Notes: generated by a model from the letters alone, not told the origin. A stretch of DNA of 43,699 nt from Sphingomonas albertensis (GCF_014358075.1 NZ_JACONT010000037.1:1-43699), one strand, 5' to 3'. Counted from the first letter of the stretch, positions 1-8,701 are shown. Numbers and translations: made by a program.

Positions 1-77
1 TTGGCCAGCTTTGGTCGCAACCGTGCCGTGATACGGAAACCGACCCACCCCCAACCCCTCCCTTCCAGGGAGGGGAG
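1..77. repeat. Partial paired-palindrome repeat, family B
   Basis: Positions 41-77 hold a CCCCTCCCTTCC / GGGAGGGG hairpin preceded by a CGACCCACCC lead-in. The same unit recurs at 34537-34571 and, inverted, at 34461-34496 and 43636-43671. Bases 10-40 also resemble the bases before the 34537 copy, so the window probably opens inside a two-palindrome element. I see no convincing gene in 1-284; a reading frame across it is made of repeat and hairpin sequence. Confidence 0.75.
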
Positions 78-91
78 CAATAAACGAACAA

Positions 92-122
92 AGGGCCGGC
101 TTCCGAACGGGAAGCCGGCCCT
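92..122 (-). terminator. Rho-independent terminator (minus strand)
   Basis: A perfect 13-bp GC-rich stem (92-104 pairing with 110-122) closes a 5-base loop. Read on the minus strand it is followed at once by TTTGTTCGTTTATT, a T-rich tail; the plus-strand side has no T-run. It therefore most likely ends the minus-strand glycine-zipper gene that stops at 285, about 160 bases upstream of it. Confidence 0.65.
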
Positions 123-284
123 CGCCCTCGATACGCTACGCGAGGGAACTGGGGAACTGGTGTGGTGGCCTAAGCGGGGCGCGACGTCGGCGAAGCCGTC
201 GTCGGTCGGGTCAGGCGCTGCCTGCCCGCCGTCCGTGCTGGCGCTTGCTCGCTTTCGCTCGCATCGGCCCGGGCGTTGCCGGAC

Positions 285-671
285 TTAGCGCCGGCAATAC
301 CGCGGGTTATCCGACTTATCGATCGCGTTGCCGGCGAGACCACCGCCCGCGGCGCCTAGCACTGCGCCGAGCGTCCGGTCACCGCGACCTGCGATCGTGT
401 GGCCGAGCAGGCCGCCGGCGAGTGCGCCGACGATGGTGCCACCGCTGTTGTCGCACCCGCGACGGTTGCGCGCGTTGTAGTTGTAGCGGCGATCGTTGCC
501 GCGATACTGGCGATAGCCACGATCGTAGCCACCGTCGCGATAGCCGCCCTGATAGCCATCGTAGCCACGCTCGTAGCGCGAGCCATAACGCTGCGCATCG
601 GCGGCGGCGGGAACGAGGGCGGTCGCACCCAATGCGAGGGCACTGGCGGCGAGGGTAAAAGTCTTGAACAT
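285..671 (-). CDS. Glycine-zipper 2TM-type secreted/outer-membrane protein
   Basis: 128 aa from an ATG at 671 preceded by GGGAG; an upstream start would add a non-signal-like leader. Residues 1-27 form a signal peptide ending in an ADAQ-type cleavage site. Residues 29-72 are low complexity, rich in Arg, Tyr and Gly (RGYDGY, GGYRDGGY). Residues about 78-116 alternate Gly and Ala in two glycine-zipper stretches (GGTIVGALAGGLLG, LGAVLGAAGGGLAGN), as in the Rickettsia 17-kDa antigen/glycine-zipper 2TM family. Such proteins usually insert in or associate with the outer membrane; the exact role here is unknown. It is divergent from the phytase-like gene. Confidence 0.8.
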   Translation of the reverse strand: MFKTFTLAASALALGATALVPAAADAQRYGSRYERGYDGYQGGYRDGGYDRGYRQYRGNDRRYNYNARNRRGCDNSGGTIVGALAGGLLGHTIAGRGDRTLGAVLGAAGGGLAGNAIDKSDNPRYCRR

Positions 672-826
672 CGTGCGTCTCCCGTTGGGGATTTCGGCGG
701 CGGCGTCTGCCGTGCTTCCATCCTCGATGAAACGCTTATGGGTGATTCGCATTGAGCCGAGCCTGAATGCCTCCGTTATCCGCGGTTCATGCTTCCGTGC
801 GCGCCCCGAGCCCCTATGAGGACGCG

Positions 827-1852
827 ATGCGGCGCCTGCTCACCTTGTTGTTCGTGTGTGTAAGCGTCTGCGCCGTCGTGCCGACCTGGTCGGGCGAAGC
901 GCGGCTCGACCTGCTCGGCGATCGCGCGCAGCTCACCGCGACTCGCGTGATGCTCGATCGGACCAACCCACGGCATGTCCGGGTCGGAGGGCTGACGTAT
1001 CTTGGCGGCGTGGCGCTCGCCAGCCGCGACCGGGCGTTCGGCGGGTTCTCGTCGCTCGACGTCGCCGCCGCGGTCACCGGGAATCGCTTCACGCTGCTCA
1101 GCGACGGCGGCAATGTCGTGCAGTTCGACATGGGGCCGGACTGGCGCCCGCACCGTATCGCCTTCACCAACCTGCCCGCCGGGCCCGGCATCGGCTGGGA
1201 AAAGCGCGACCGCGACAGCGAATCGATGGCGATCGATCCGGCGACGGGCAGGATCTGGGTCGGGTTCGAGGATGGCAATACGATCTGGCGTTATGCGCCG
1301 GGGTTCGCGCGGTACGAGGCGCGGGTGGCGCCGGGCGCGATGCGCAAATGGCCGGCGAACGGGGGGCCGGAATCGATGGCTCGGCTGCCGGATGGCCGAT
1401 TCGTCGTGATCAGCGAGGAGGCGCATGTGCGTCGATCGGACTGGACCGGGTCGGAGAAGGCGCGACTGCGGACGCGGCAGGCGTTGATCTTCGCGGGGGA
1501 TCCAACCGGTGCCGCGCCGCCTTCGCGTTTCGCCTACGAGCCTTATGGTCGGTATGATCCCTCGGACGTGACCGCGTTGCCGAATGGCGATCTGCTGTCG
1601 CTCGATCGTGGGTTTCGCCTGCCGTTCACGTTCTCGGCGCGGATATCGCGGGTGGCCGCGCGGGACGTGGCTGCGGGGCGAATCGCGCGCGGGCGCCTGA
1701 TCGCGACGATCGATGCGCCGCTGATCCACGACAATTTCGAGGGGATCGACACCACGGAGGAGAACGGCGCGACGATCGTGTGGATCGTGTCGGACGACAA
1801 CCAGATGTTTCTCCAGCGGACGCTGCTGCTGAAGTTCCGGTTGGATCGGTAG
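827..1852 (+). CDS. Phytase-like esterase-domain protein, secreted
   Basis: 341 aa from an ATG at 827, with GAGGA just upstream and a signal peptide of about 23 residues (MRRLLTLLFV...). The body is a beta-propeller-like sequence with the conserved stretches GGVALASRDRAFGGFS, LSDGGNVVQFD, ESMAIDPATGRIWVGFED and EGIDTTEENG, which match the 'esterase-like activity of phytase' family (PF13449). Members are exported and thought to hydrolyse phosphoesters, but substrates are mostly unproven, so the reaction here is inferred. It stands alone: its upstream neighbour is divergent, and a palindromic repeat and then convergent rpmB follow. Confidence 0.8.
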   Translation: MRRLLTLLFVCVSVCAVVPTWSGEARLDLLGDRAQLTATRVMLDRTNPRHVRVGGLTYLGGVALASRDRAFGGFSSLDVAAAVTGNRFTLLSDGGNVVQFDMGPDWRPHRIAFTNLPAGPGIGWEKRDRDSESMAIDPATGRIWVGFEDGNTIWRYAPGFARYEARVAPGAMRKWPANGGPESMARLPDGRFVVISEEAHVRRSDWTGSEKARLRTRQALIFAGDPTGAAPPSRFAYEPYGRYDPSDVTALPNGDLLSLDRGFRLPFTFSARISRVAARDVAAGRIARGRLIATIDAPLIHDNFEGIDTTEENGATIVWIVSDDNQMFLQRTLLLKFRLDR

Positions 1853-1873
1853 CGGAGTTTCCCCGCCAATTCT

Positions 1874-1957
1874 CGTCATCCCAGCGAAAGCTGGGATCTC
1901 CCCGTGAGGCGGGCGTCATCTGTCACGTGAAATATCCCAGCTTTCGCTGGGGTGACG
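1874..1957. repeat. Paired palindrome, family D (CGTCATCCCAGCGAAAGCTGGGAT)
   Basis: The arm at 1874-1897 is repeated in inverse at 1934-1957, giving an 84-base element able to fold into one long hairpin; each arm is also a small palindrome around AGC-GAAA-GCT. It lies between the convergent phytase-like gene and rpmB. Looser relatives are at 26698-26795 and 39707-39788. Confidence 0.8.
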
Positions 1958-2039
1958 GGTGAGGTGGGAGGAGCGACCTGGAGAGGGGTCTATAGAAGTA
2001 ACGGGCCTAGGCAGACTTGGCGCAACCACAAACGCCGAC

Positions 2040-2068
2040 GGCCCGCCCCGCGGTGTGCAGGGCGGGCC
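2040..2068 (-). terminator. Probable terminator of rpmB
   Basis: GGCCCGCCC (2040-2048) pairs perfectly with GGGCGGGCC (2060-2068) around an 11-base loop. It lies 52 bases beyond the rpmB stop, and on the minus strand a GTTTG run comes a few bases later. The T-tract is short, so it is a moderate candidate. Confidence 0.5.
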
Positions 2069-2120
2069 GCGGTGATCGTCTTGCCCGCCGCTATGAAGCG
2101 GCGACCTTCAATCGTCGCTG

Positions 2121-2420
2121 TTAGGCGGCGACTGCCGAGGCTGCGATCTTCTTGACGACTTCGCGCTTCAGGCGGCGAACGCGGAGCGACAGCTTGTCGT
2201 CCGAGGTCTTCACCAGCCAGTTGTCGAGGCCACCATTGTGCTCGACGGTGCGCAGGCCGTGCGTCGAGACGCGCAGCTTGACGCCCTTCTCGAGCGAATC
2301 GGAGAGCAGCGTGACGTTCTGCAGGTTCGGCAGGAACGTGCGCTTGGTCTTGTTGTTGGCGTGGGAGACGTTGTTCCCGACCATCCGGCCCTTGCCGGTC
2401 AGTTCGCAAATGCGCGACAT
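2121..2420 (-). CDS. rpmB: 50S ribosomal protein L28
   Basis: 99 aa, the length usual for alphaproteobacterial L28 (the E. coli protein is 78 aa, without the C-terminal extension). The opening [20 protein letters not shown] and the later segments [13 protein letters not shown] and [20 protein letters not shown] are diagnostic. It is a structural component of the large ribosomal subunit. It is monocistronic here, with its own sigma-70-like promoter upstream (2465-2493) and a hairpin downstream. Confidence 0.98.
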   Translation of the reverse strand: MSRICELTGKGRMVGNNVSHANNKTKRTFLPNLQNVTLLSDSLEKGVKLRVSTHGLRTVEHNGGLDNWLVKTSDDKLSLRVRRLKREVVKKIAASAVAA

Positions 2421-2464
2421 GTGATTACCTATTCAAGTGTCGGGAGGAACCCCGGAAAGGCGCG

Positions 2465-2493
2465 CGGATAGCTGGCACGCCGGCTTTCGTCAA
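2465..2493 (-). promoter_or_regulatory. Sigma-70-like promoter of rpmB
   Basis: On the minus strand TTGACG (2493-2488) and TATCCG (2470-2465) are separated by exactly 17 bases, about 45 bases before the rpmB start codon. The -35 box matches the consensus at five of six positions. No experimental support. Confidence 0.5.
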
Positions 2494-2591
2494 CCGATTC
2501 ACGTCAAGGCGGTTGTGCAACCTGCCGCGATCGAGGACGTTGTTACGCTATCGAACTGTTCAATGCGAGCCGTTCAAAAAGGGGATGTCTC

Positions 2592-2810
2592 ATGCGTACG
2601 CTCTTGTCACTCGTCGCGATCGTCGTGCTGGTCGTGGTCGGCCTGATGTATTTCGGGATCATCAACATCGACCAGACCCGCCAGGGCGTCGTCCAGGCGC
2701 CGAAGTTCCAGGCCGACGTCGCCAAGGTCACGCTCGGCACCGAGAACAAGACCGTGGCCGTGCCGACGATCAACGTCGAGAAGCCCGCCAACAGCCAGGC
2801 GCCGAACTGA
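2592..2810 (+). CDS. Small single-pass membrane protein, unknown function
   Basis: 72 aa, ATG preceded by AAGGGG. Residues 3-24 form one hydrophobic helix (LLSLVAIVVLVVVGLMYFGI), followed by a short charged tail containing TRQGVVQAPKF and KTVAVPTINVEKP. No catalytic motif is visible. The tail would be periplasmic if the N-terminus stays inside. It is 39 bases upstream of tadA on the same strand and may be co-transcribed. I recognise no named family; coding potential rests on the ribosome-binding site, the clean membrane segment and codon use. Confidence 0.75.
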   Translation: MRTLLSLVAIVVLVVVGLMYFGIINIDQTRQGVVQAPKFQADVAKVTLGTENKTVAVPTINVEKPANSQAPN

Positions 2811-2849
2811 GCTTTACGGCACGCGGGCGGCGGGGCAGGGCCTGAGGTC

Positions 2850-3299
2850 ATGTTCCCCGTCCCCGAACCCATGCGCCGCGCGCTTGATGCGGCCCGTAAT
2901 GCGGCGCTGGCCGGGGAAGTCCCGGTTGGCGCCGTCGTCGTTAAGGACGGGGTGGTTATCGCCGTGGGCGCCAATGCGCCGCGTGCGTTGTGCGATCCGA
3001 CTGCGCATGCCGAAATCCAGGCGATTCGCGCGGCTGCTGTGGCGTTGGGGAGCGATCGGCTCGAGGGCTGCGATCTTTGGGTGACGTTGGAGCCTTGCGC
3101 GATGTGCGCCGGGGCGATCGCGCATGCCCGGATCGCGCGGCTCTATTATGGGGCGGCGGATGCGAAGGGCGGTGCGGTCGAGCATGGGCCGCGGTTCTTT
3201 GCTCAACCGACGTGCCATCACCGGCCTGAAGTTTATGCCGGGATTGCCGAGACCGAGGCGGCGGCGATCTTGCGGCAGTTTTTCGTGGACCGTCGGTAG
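2850..3299 (+). CDS. tadA: tRNA-specific adenosine deaminase TadA
   Basis: 149 aa, the usual length. It deaminates A34 to inosine in tRNA-Arg(ACG). The zinc and catalytic residues are present: HAE at 53-55 (His ligand and proton-shuttle Glu) and PCAMC with Cys83 and Cys86. GEVPVGAVVV at the N-terminus and ARIARLYYGAADAKGGA in the second half are typical of TadA. The start follows GAGG. It converges on pepN, with a 128-bp repeat element between the two stops. Cytosine or guanine deaminases share the fold, but this motif set favours TadA. Confidence 0.93.
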   Translation: MFPVPEPMRRALDAARNAALAGEVPVGAVVVKDGVVIAVGANAPRALCDPTAHAEIQAIRAAAVALGSDRLEGCDLWVTLEPCAMCAGAIAHARIARLYYGAADAKGGAVEHGPRFFAQPTCHHRPEVYAGIAETEAAAILRQFFVDRR

Positions 3300-3314
3300 G
3301 CGAGGTGACTTTGC

Positions 3315-3442
3315 GATCCTCCCCCGCAAGGGGGAGGTGGCGCCGAAGGCGACGGAGGGGGAGGACTCAGCAACAACGGTGATCGCTTACCTCCCCCTCC
3401 GTCTGGCAAGGGCCAGCCACCTCCCCCTGGCGGGGGAGGATC
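3315..3442. repeat. Paired-palindrome element, family A, copy 1
   Basis: 128 bp bounded by perfect 13-bp terminal inverted repeats GATCCTCCCCCGC / GCGGGGGAGGATC. The inner arms carry GGCGCCGAAGGCGACGG on the left and CCGTCTGGCAAGGGCCAG on the right. It fills almost the whole gap between the stops of tadA and pepN, which converge. The strong stems could end transcription from both sides. Other copies: 13741-13865 (inverted) and 29165-29296. Confidence 0.85.
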
Positions 3443-3446
3443 AGGT

Positions 3447-6035
3447 TCAGCCCTCCAGGCTCTTCGACGCCTGTTCGAACAGGTCCTTCGACAACCCTGG
3501 CGTCCGCACGATCCGCTCCAGTTCCGCGCGCATCAGCTCCGCCCGACCCGCATCGAACCGCCGCCACCGACCCAGCGGTGGCAGGAGTTTCGCCGCGGTC
3601 TGCGGGTTCAGGCGGTCGAGCGCAATCAACTGGTCCGCGAGGAAGCGATAGCCGCTGCCGTCCGCGGTGTTGAACGCACGCTGGTTCGCGCCGAACGCGC
3701 CGATCAGCGAGCGGGCGCGGTTGGGGTTGGTCAGGGTGAAGTCGGCATGCTCCGCCAGCCCGGCGACGACCGCACCGGTATCGTCGCGCGACGACTGCGC
3801 CTGCGCCTGGAACCACTTGTCCAGCACCAGCGGATTGTCGCAATATTGGCTGTAGAAGATATCGAGCGCAGTGGTCCGGATGTCGGATGTGCTGCTGACC
3901 AGCGTCGTCAGCGCGCCCATCCGGTCGGTCATGTTGTCCGCCGAATCGAACTGCGCAAACGCTAGGTCAGCCGCATCCGCTGCGCCGCTCGCCGCTATAT
4001 AGCCGAGCGCGACCGACCGCAGGCGACGCAGGCCCTTGCCCTCGGGCGTGTAGGCATAGGGCTGGCCCTCGCCGCGTGCGTAAGCCTGCCGCCATTGCGC
4101 TTCGAGCCGCGTGCCGAGATCGCGACGCAGCGTCTCCCGCGCGCGGAAGATCGCCTCGGGGTCGACGACGGCCATCTGGTCGCCAATAAAGCTCTCCGAC
4201 GGCAGCAACACCGCCTCCGCGACGAACGCCAGATCGAGCGCGGCGTCGGCGAGCGTGTTCGCCACCGCGGCGATCACGCCTTCGTGATCCGTGCGGCCTT
4301 CCACCGAGGCGACCAGCGTATCGAGCATCAATTGCTGCATCGCCTCGTAGCGCGCGAACGGATCGTCGTCGTGTGCGCTGAGGAAAGCGAGATCGGCGGC
4401 GGTGCGGTCGGTCTCGACCACCACGGGGGCCGAGAAACCGCGGTTGATCGACAGGACTGCGCGTTCGGCGAGGCCTTCGAACACGATCGTATCGAGCGTG
4501 TCTTCGAACAGGACGAGGCGCTCGTCGGTCAGCGCCGCGCCGGACTCCGCGCCGAAGAGCTTCACGCGCAACGGCAGCACCATCGGCGACTTCACCGGCT
4601 GGCCCGGCGTCGCGGGCACCTGCTGGGCGAGACGTAGCGTAGCACGGTCGCCGTCCTGCGACAGGCTGGCCGACACGCGCGGGGTGCCCGCCTGCGAGTA
4701 CCAGAGGCGGAACTGGGTGAGGTCGACCTTGCCGCCTTCCTCCATCGAGGTGACGAAATCCTCGCAGGTCGCCGCCGTTCCGTCGTAGCGATCGAAATAC
4801 AGGTCGGTGCCCGCGCGGAATCCCTCCGGTCCGAGGATCGCGGCCATCATCCGGATCAGCTCGGCGCCCTTGTTATAGATCGTCGCGGTGTAGAAGTTGG
4901 AGATTTCCTGGTAGGATTCCGGGCGTACCGGATGCGCGAGCGGGCCGGAATCCTCGGGGAACTGCGACGCGCGCAGGCCGCGGACGTCTTCGATGCGCCT
5001 GACCGCGCGCGAACCCTGGTCGGCGGAGAAGCCCTGGTCGCGGTAGACCGTGAAGCCTTCCTTCAACGAAAGCTGGAACCAGTCGCGGCAGGTGATCCGG
5101 TTGCCCGACCAATTGTGGAAATATTCGTGCGCGACGACTGCGGCGATCGCGTCGTAGTCGTAATCGGTCGCGGTATCCGGATCGGCCAGGATGTAGCGCG
5201 AGTTGAAGATGTTGAGGCCCTTGTTCTCCATCGCGCCGAAATTGAAATCGTCGACCGCGACGATGTTGAACACGTCGAGGTCGTATTCGCGGCCATAGGT
5301 CGTCTCGTCCCACGCCATCGCGAGTTCGAGCGCCTTCAACGCGTGGTCGGTCTTGGGCAGATCGGCCTCGCGTACCCAGATCCCAAGCGACACCTCGCGG
5401 CCCGACATCGTCGTGAAGCTGCTGCGGTTCACGGTGAGATCGCCCGCCACCAGCGCAAACAGGTACGACGGCTTGGGGAACGGGTCGTGCCAGGTCGCCC
5501 AATGGCGGCCGTCTTCGAGATCGCCCTGTTCGACCGGATCGCCGTTCGCGAGCAGCACGGGGAAGTGCTTCTGGTCCGCAGTCATCCGGACCGAATAGAC
5601 GCTGAGCACGTCGGGGCGGTCGGGGAAGTAGGTGATGCGGCGGAAGCCCTCGGCCTCGCACTGGGTGCAGAGATTGCCGCCCGAGGCGTAGAGCCCCATC
5701 AATTGCGTGTTGCGATCGGGGGCGATCTCGACCTGAGTCTCCACGACATGCGCGGCGCCGGTGAGCGGGATGACGAGCTGTTCGCCATCGATCCGCCAGT
5801 CGTTGATCGCCACGCCGTCGACCGTGACCGAGAGCGGCTTTTGTCCTGCGCCGTCGAGCCGCAGCGGTGAGGCGTGATCGCCGTTGCGCGTGACAGACAA
5901 GATTGCAGTGACCCGCGTGGTCGCTGGATCGAGGTCGAAATCCAGTTTCGTCTCGGGGACCAGCCATTCGGGCGGGGTATAGTCCTCGCGGCGAATGACG
6001 AGCGGGTGGGCGAGACTGTTCTGGATGTCGAGCAT
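3447..6035 (-). CDS. pepN: Aminopeptidase N (M1 family)
   Basis: 862 aa, close to the 870 aa of E. coli PepN. It is a zinc aminopeptidase removing N-terminal residues from peptides in the cytoplasm; no signal peptide is seen. GAMEN (267-271) binds the free N-terminus, HEYFH (303-307) is HExxH, and the third zinc ligand Glu326 follows 18 residues later in LKEGF. The DYTPPEW opening and the long alpha-helical C-terminal domain are PepN-like. I chose the ATG at 6035 (MLDIQ), which aligns with known N-termini; another in-frame start lies 42 bases upstream and neither has a strong ribosome-binding site. It is divergent from the M28 peptidase. Confidence 0.95.
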   Translation of the reverse strand: MLDIQNSLAHPLVIRREDYTPPEWLVPETKLDFDLDPATTRVTAILSVTRNGDHASPLRLDGAGQKPLSVTVDGVAINDWRIDGEQLVIPLTGAAHVVETQVEIAPDRNTQLMGLYASGGNLCTQCEAEGFRRITYFPDRPDVLSVYSVRMTADQKHFPVLLANGDPVEQGDLEDGRHWATWHDPFPKPSYLFALVAGDLTVNRSSFTTMSGREVSLGIWVREADLPKTDHALKALELAMAWDETTYGREYDLDVFNIVAVDDFNFGAMENKGLNIFNSRYILADPDTATDYDYDAIAAVVAHEYFHNWSGNRITCRDWFQLSLKEGFTVYRDQGFSADQGSRAVRRIEDVRGLRASQFPEDSGPLAHPVRPESYQEISNFYTATIYNKGAELIRMMAAILGPEGFRAGTDLYFDRYDGTAATCEDFVTSMEEGGKVDLTQFRLWYSQAGTPRVSASLSQDGDRATLRLAQQVPATPGQPVKSPMVLPLRVKLFGAESGAALTDERLVLFEDTLDTIVFEGLAERAVLSINRGFSAPVVVETDRTAADLAFLSAHDDDPFARYEAMQQLMLDTLVASVEGRTDHEGVIAAVANTLADAALDLAFVAEAVLLPSESFIGDQMAVVDPEAIFRARETLRRDLGTRLEAQWRQAYARGEGQPYAYTPEGKGLRRLRSVALGYIAASGAADAADLAFAQFDSADNMTDRMGALTTLVSSTSDIRTTALDIFYSQYCDNPLVLDKWFQAQAQSSRDDTGAVVAGLAEHADFTLTNPNRARSLIGAFGANQRAFNTADGSGYRFLADQLIALDRLNPQTAAKLLPPLGRWRRFDAGRAELMRAELERIVRTPGLSKDLFEQASKSLEG

Positions 6036-6141
6036 ATGCTGGCGAATATAGGGCGGCGGCCGCCTATCGCCAGCCAAAGCTTGCGCGGGTGACGGTGGAT
6101 GCTACGCCGCTGCAACACGTTCCCTTTGCAAGGATTTTCGG

Positions 6142-7860
6142 ATGTATCGTCCTATCGGCGCGCTCGCGGTGCTCGCGCTTTCTACCTCTGCCCTTGCACA
6201 GACTGCGCCCCAAGCTGCCCCCGCGCCTGCAACTCAGGCCGTACCGGCGACCGCTCCGAACGCTGCCGAACTGAACGCGAAACTTGCGGCATCGCTGCCC
6301 GCGGATCAGGCGGCGATGAAGGCGCATGTGCTGTTCCTCGCGTCGGATGCGATGAAGGGGCGCGAGGCGGGGAGCCCGGAGTTCGACATCGCCGCGCAAT
6401 ATGTCGCCGCGCAATTCTATGCCGCGGGGCTTCGTCCGGGTGGCGATGCGGGGGGGTATCTTCAGGCGGTGCCGCTGGTATCGTACAAGGCGGCGAGCAA
6501 GGGCGATTTCGTCTGGACCGGTCGCGGGGCCGCGCAGCCGCTGGTGTTCGGTGAGGATTACGTGCCCGCCGCGAACGGCGCGAAGGCGGAGACCAGCGTT
6601 TCGGCGCCCGTCGTGTTCGTCGGCTACGGGATCGACGCGCCGCAATATGGCCAGGACGACTACAAGGGCGTCGACGTGCGCGGCAAGATCGTCGCGTATT
6701 TCGGCGGCTCGCCCGCGCGGTTCGGCGGCGAGGAGCGCGCGTTCTTCGGCTCGGGCGGGACCAAGGCGGCGATCGCGCAGGCCAAGGGCGCGGTCGGCGT
6801 GATCACGCTGGAAAGCCCGCGCTCGGCCAAGGTACGGACGTTCGGCAAGCTGGCGGACACCTACGCGACGCCGCGGATGACGTGGGCGAACTCCGACGGC
6901 ACCGGCAAGGTCGATGCGCCCGGCGCACCGTCGCTCGGGACGGTCAGCATGGTTGGCGCGGCCAAGCTGTTCGCCGGTGTGAAGACGCCGTGGAGCCGGA
7001 TCGTGAGGCAGGCGGACCGCGACAACGCGAAGTTCAAGGCGGTGCCGCTGGTCGGTACGCTGACGGTAGCGACCAAAACGAACTTCGTGCCCGCTGCCAG
7101 CAGCAACGTCGTCGGCGTGATCCCGGGCAGCGATCCGGTGGTCGGCAAGGAGGTCGTCGTGCTCTCCGCCCATCTCGATCACATCGGCATCACGAAACCC
7201 GTGAAGGGCGACGCGCTCAACAACGGTGCACTCGACAACGCGATCGGTATCGCCAGCCTGATCGAGGAGGCCAGGCGCTTCACCGCCAGCGGGCAGGCTC
7301 CCAAGCGCACGATCATGTTCCTGGCCGTCACCGGCGAGGAGAAGGGGTTGGTCGGCAGCGATTACTTCACCAACCACCCGACCGTGCCGCTGACCTCGAT
7401 CGTCGCGGACGTGAATCTCGACATGCCGATCCTGACCTACAAATTCGAGGACATGGTGGTGTTCGGCGCCGAGCGTTCGACGATCGGCCCGATCGTGCAG
7501 AAGGCGGTCGCGGCGATCGGCGTCGGCCTGTCGCCCGATCCGATGCCGGAGGAGGGGATCTTCGTCCGTTCGGATCACTTCCGCTTCGTGCAGAAGGGTA
7601 TTCCTTCGGTGTTTTTGTGGCCGGGTCAGAAGGGGCCGGGGAAGGCGGCGGTCGCGTATTTCATGGCGAACAATTATCACAAGCCGTCGGACGACCTGAC
7701 GCAGCCGATTCTGTGGGACCAGGGCGTGCGGTTCGTCGATGCGAACTACCGGATCGCGCGCGAGATCGCGGATGGTGCGCAGCGTCCGGTGTGGAATGCG
7801 GGCGATTATTTCGGGACGCTCTACAAGGGGCCGATGGCGCCCACCAGGACGGGGAACTGA
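6142..7860 (+). CDS. Secreted M28 family metallopeptidase with PA-like insert
   Basis: 572 aa. Signal peptide at residues 1-20 (ALAQ cleavage), then a Pro/Ala-rich linker to about 40. Zinc residues of an M28 peptidase are visible: H344 and D346 in SAHLDHIG, bridging D365 in GALDNAIG, E399-E400 in VTGEEKGLVGS, D427 in VNLDMP, and a late His in RSDHFRF. Residues about 150-310 form the inserted PA-type domain. These enzymes cleave N-terminal residues from peptides in the periplasm or outside the cell. The SDR gene starts 4 bases after its stop, so they are probably co-transcribed, although the functions have no obvious link. Confidence 0.88.
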   Translation: MYRPIGALAVLALSTSALAQTAPQAAPAPATQAVPATAPNAAELNAKLAASLPADQAAMKAHVLFLASDAMKGREAGSPEFDIAAQYVAAQFYAAGLRPGGDAGGYLQAVPLVSYKAASKGDFVWTGRGAAQPLVFGEDYVPAANGAKAETSVSAPVVFVGYGIDAPQYGQDDYKGVDVRGKIVAYFGGSPARFGGEERAFFGSGGTKAAIAQAKGAVGVITLESPRSAKVRTFGKLADTYATPRMTWANSDGTGKVDAPGAPSLGTVSMVGAAKLFAGVKTPWSRIVRQADRDNAKFKAVPLVGTLTVATKTNFVPAASSNVVGVIPGSDPVVGKEVVVLSAHLDHIGITKPVKGDALNNGALDNAIGIASLIEEARRFTASGQAPKRTIMFLAVTGEEKGLVGSDYFTNHPTVPLTSIVADVNLDMPILTYKFEDMVVFGAERSTIGPIVQKAVAAIGVGLSPDPMPEEGIFVRSDHFRFVQKGIPSVFLWPGQKGPGKAAVAYFMANNYHKPSDDLTQPILWDQGVRFVDANYRIAREIADGAQRPVWNAGDYFGTLYKGPMAPTRTGN

Positions 7861-7864
7861 TCGT

Positions 7865-8701
7865 ATGAGCCGGCTGCTGATCTTCGGTCTGGGGTACACC
7901 GCGTCGCGGATCGCGGAGCGGCTGGCAGCGGATGGCTGGCATGTCGTCGGTACGACACGCGATGGGCGCAATGATACGCTCCGGTTCGACGATGTAGACG
8001 CGGTGACGGCGGAGATCGCGGCGGCAACGCACATCCTGTCGTCGGTGCCGCCCGAGCATGAGGCGGACCCTGTGCTCGGGCGCTACGGTTCGCTGTTGCT
8101 GCGGACGCGCGCGTGGCTCGGCTATCTGTCGTCGACCGGGGTGTATGGCGATGCGCAAGGCGCGTGGGTGGATGAGACTGCGCCGATCGGTGGTGGTCGT
8201 CGGAGTGCGCGGGCGGCGGCGGATGCGGACTGGCTGGCCATTGGCGCGCGGACGTTCCGGTTGCCGGGGATCTATGGTCCGGGCCGCTCGCCGCTCGACC
8301 GGGTGCGGCAGGGCAAGGCGCACCGGATCGAGCAACCCGGCCAGGTGTTCAGCCGCGCGCATGTCGACGATATCGTCTCGGGCGTGATCGCCGGGTTCGA
8401 TGCGCCGGCGGGGGCGTATAATCTCGCGGACGACGTGCCCGCGTCGCAGAACGACGTGGTGGCGTTCGCGGCGATGCTGCTCGGGATGCCCGCGCCGCCG
8501 TTCGTGACGCTCGAGGAGCTTTCGGCGATGGGGCGCGGATTCTATAACGAGAACCGGCGGGTGGCGAACGGGAAGGCGAAGCGGGTGCTCGGCTGGACGC
8601 CCGCCTGGCCCGACTACCGCGCCGGTCTGCGGGCGCTGAGTGCGATGACGAGGCCGATGCCCGACAGGATCGCGCCGGCGACGGCCAGCGTCGACCAGTG
8701 A
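7865..8701 (+). CDS. SDR/NAD-dependent epimerase-like protein (YeeZ-like)
   Basis: 278 aa from the ATG at 7865. A Rossmann dinucleotide-binding motif opens the protein (LLIFGLGYTASRIAERL, Gly-rich loop near residues 8-12). YLSSTGVYGDAQGAWVDE and RLPGIYGPGRSPLDRV are typical of extended SDRs of the YeeZ type. The substrate is unknown. The stop lies inside the 3' end of the convergent EamA gene: the last 88 bases overlap antisense, and the final 20 or so residues (after YRAGLRAL) look like a non-conserved tail. Translation may be coupled to the M28 peptidase 4 bases upstream. Confidence 0.8.
   Translation: MSRLLIFGLGYTASRIAERLAADGWHVVGTTRDGRNDTLRFDDVDAVTAEIAAATHILSSVPPEHEADPVLGRYGSLLLRTRAWLGYLSSTGVYGDAQGAWVDETAPIGGGRRSARAAADADWLAIGARTFRLPGIYGPGRSPLDRVRQGKAHRIEQPGQVFSRAHVDDIVSGVIAGFDAPAGAYNLADDVPASQNDVVAFAAMLLGMPAPPFVTLEELSAMGRGFYNENRRVANGKAKRVLGWTPAWPDYRAGLRALSAMTRPMPDRIAPATASVDQ

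Noticed and set aside
1..288. 95-codon plus-strand frame at the left edge
   Set aside because: It runs through the family B repeat and a terminator hairpin, has no ribosome-binding site visible and no protein-like pattern.
3315..3442. CRISPR-like appearance of repeated GC-rich palindromes
   Set aside because: Only two inverted units per site, no regular repeat-spacer array and no cas genes.
4873..5967. Long open frames on other strands or frames across pepN (for example 4932-5870 plus, 4873-5967 minus)
   Set aside because: Arg/Ala-rich products typical of high-GC shadow frames; pepN accounts for the region with all its catalytic motifs.
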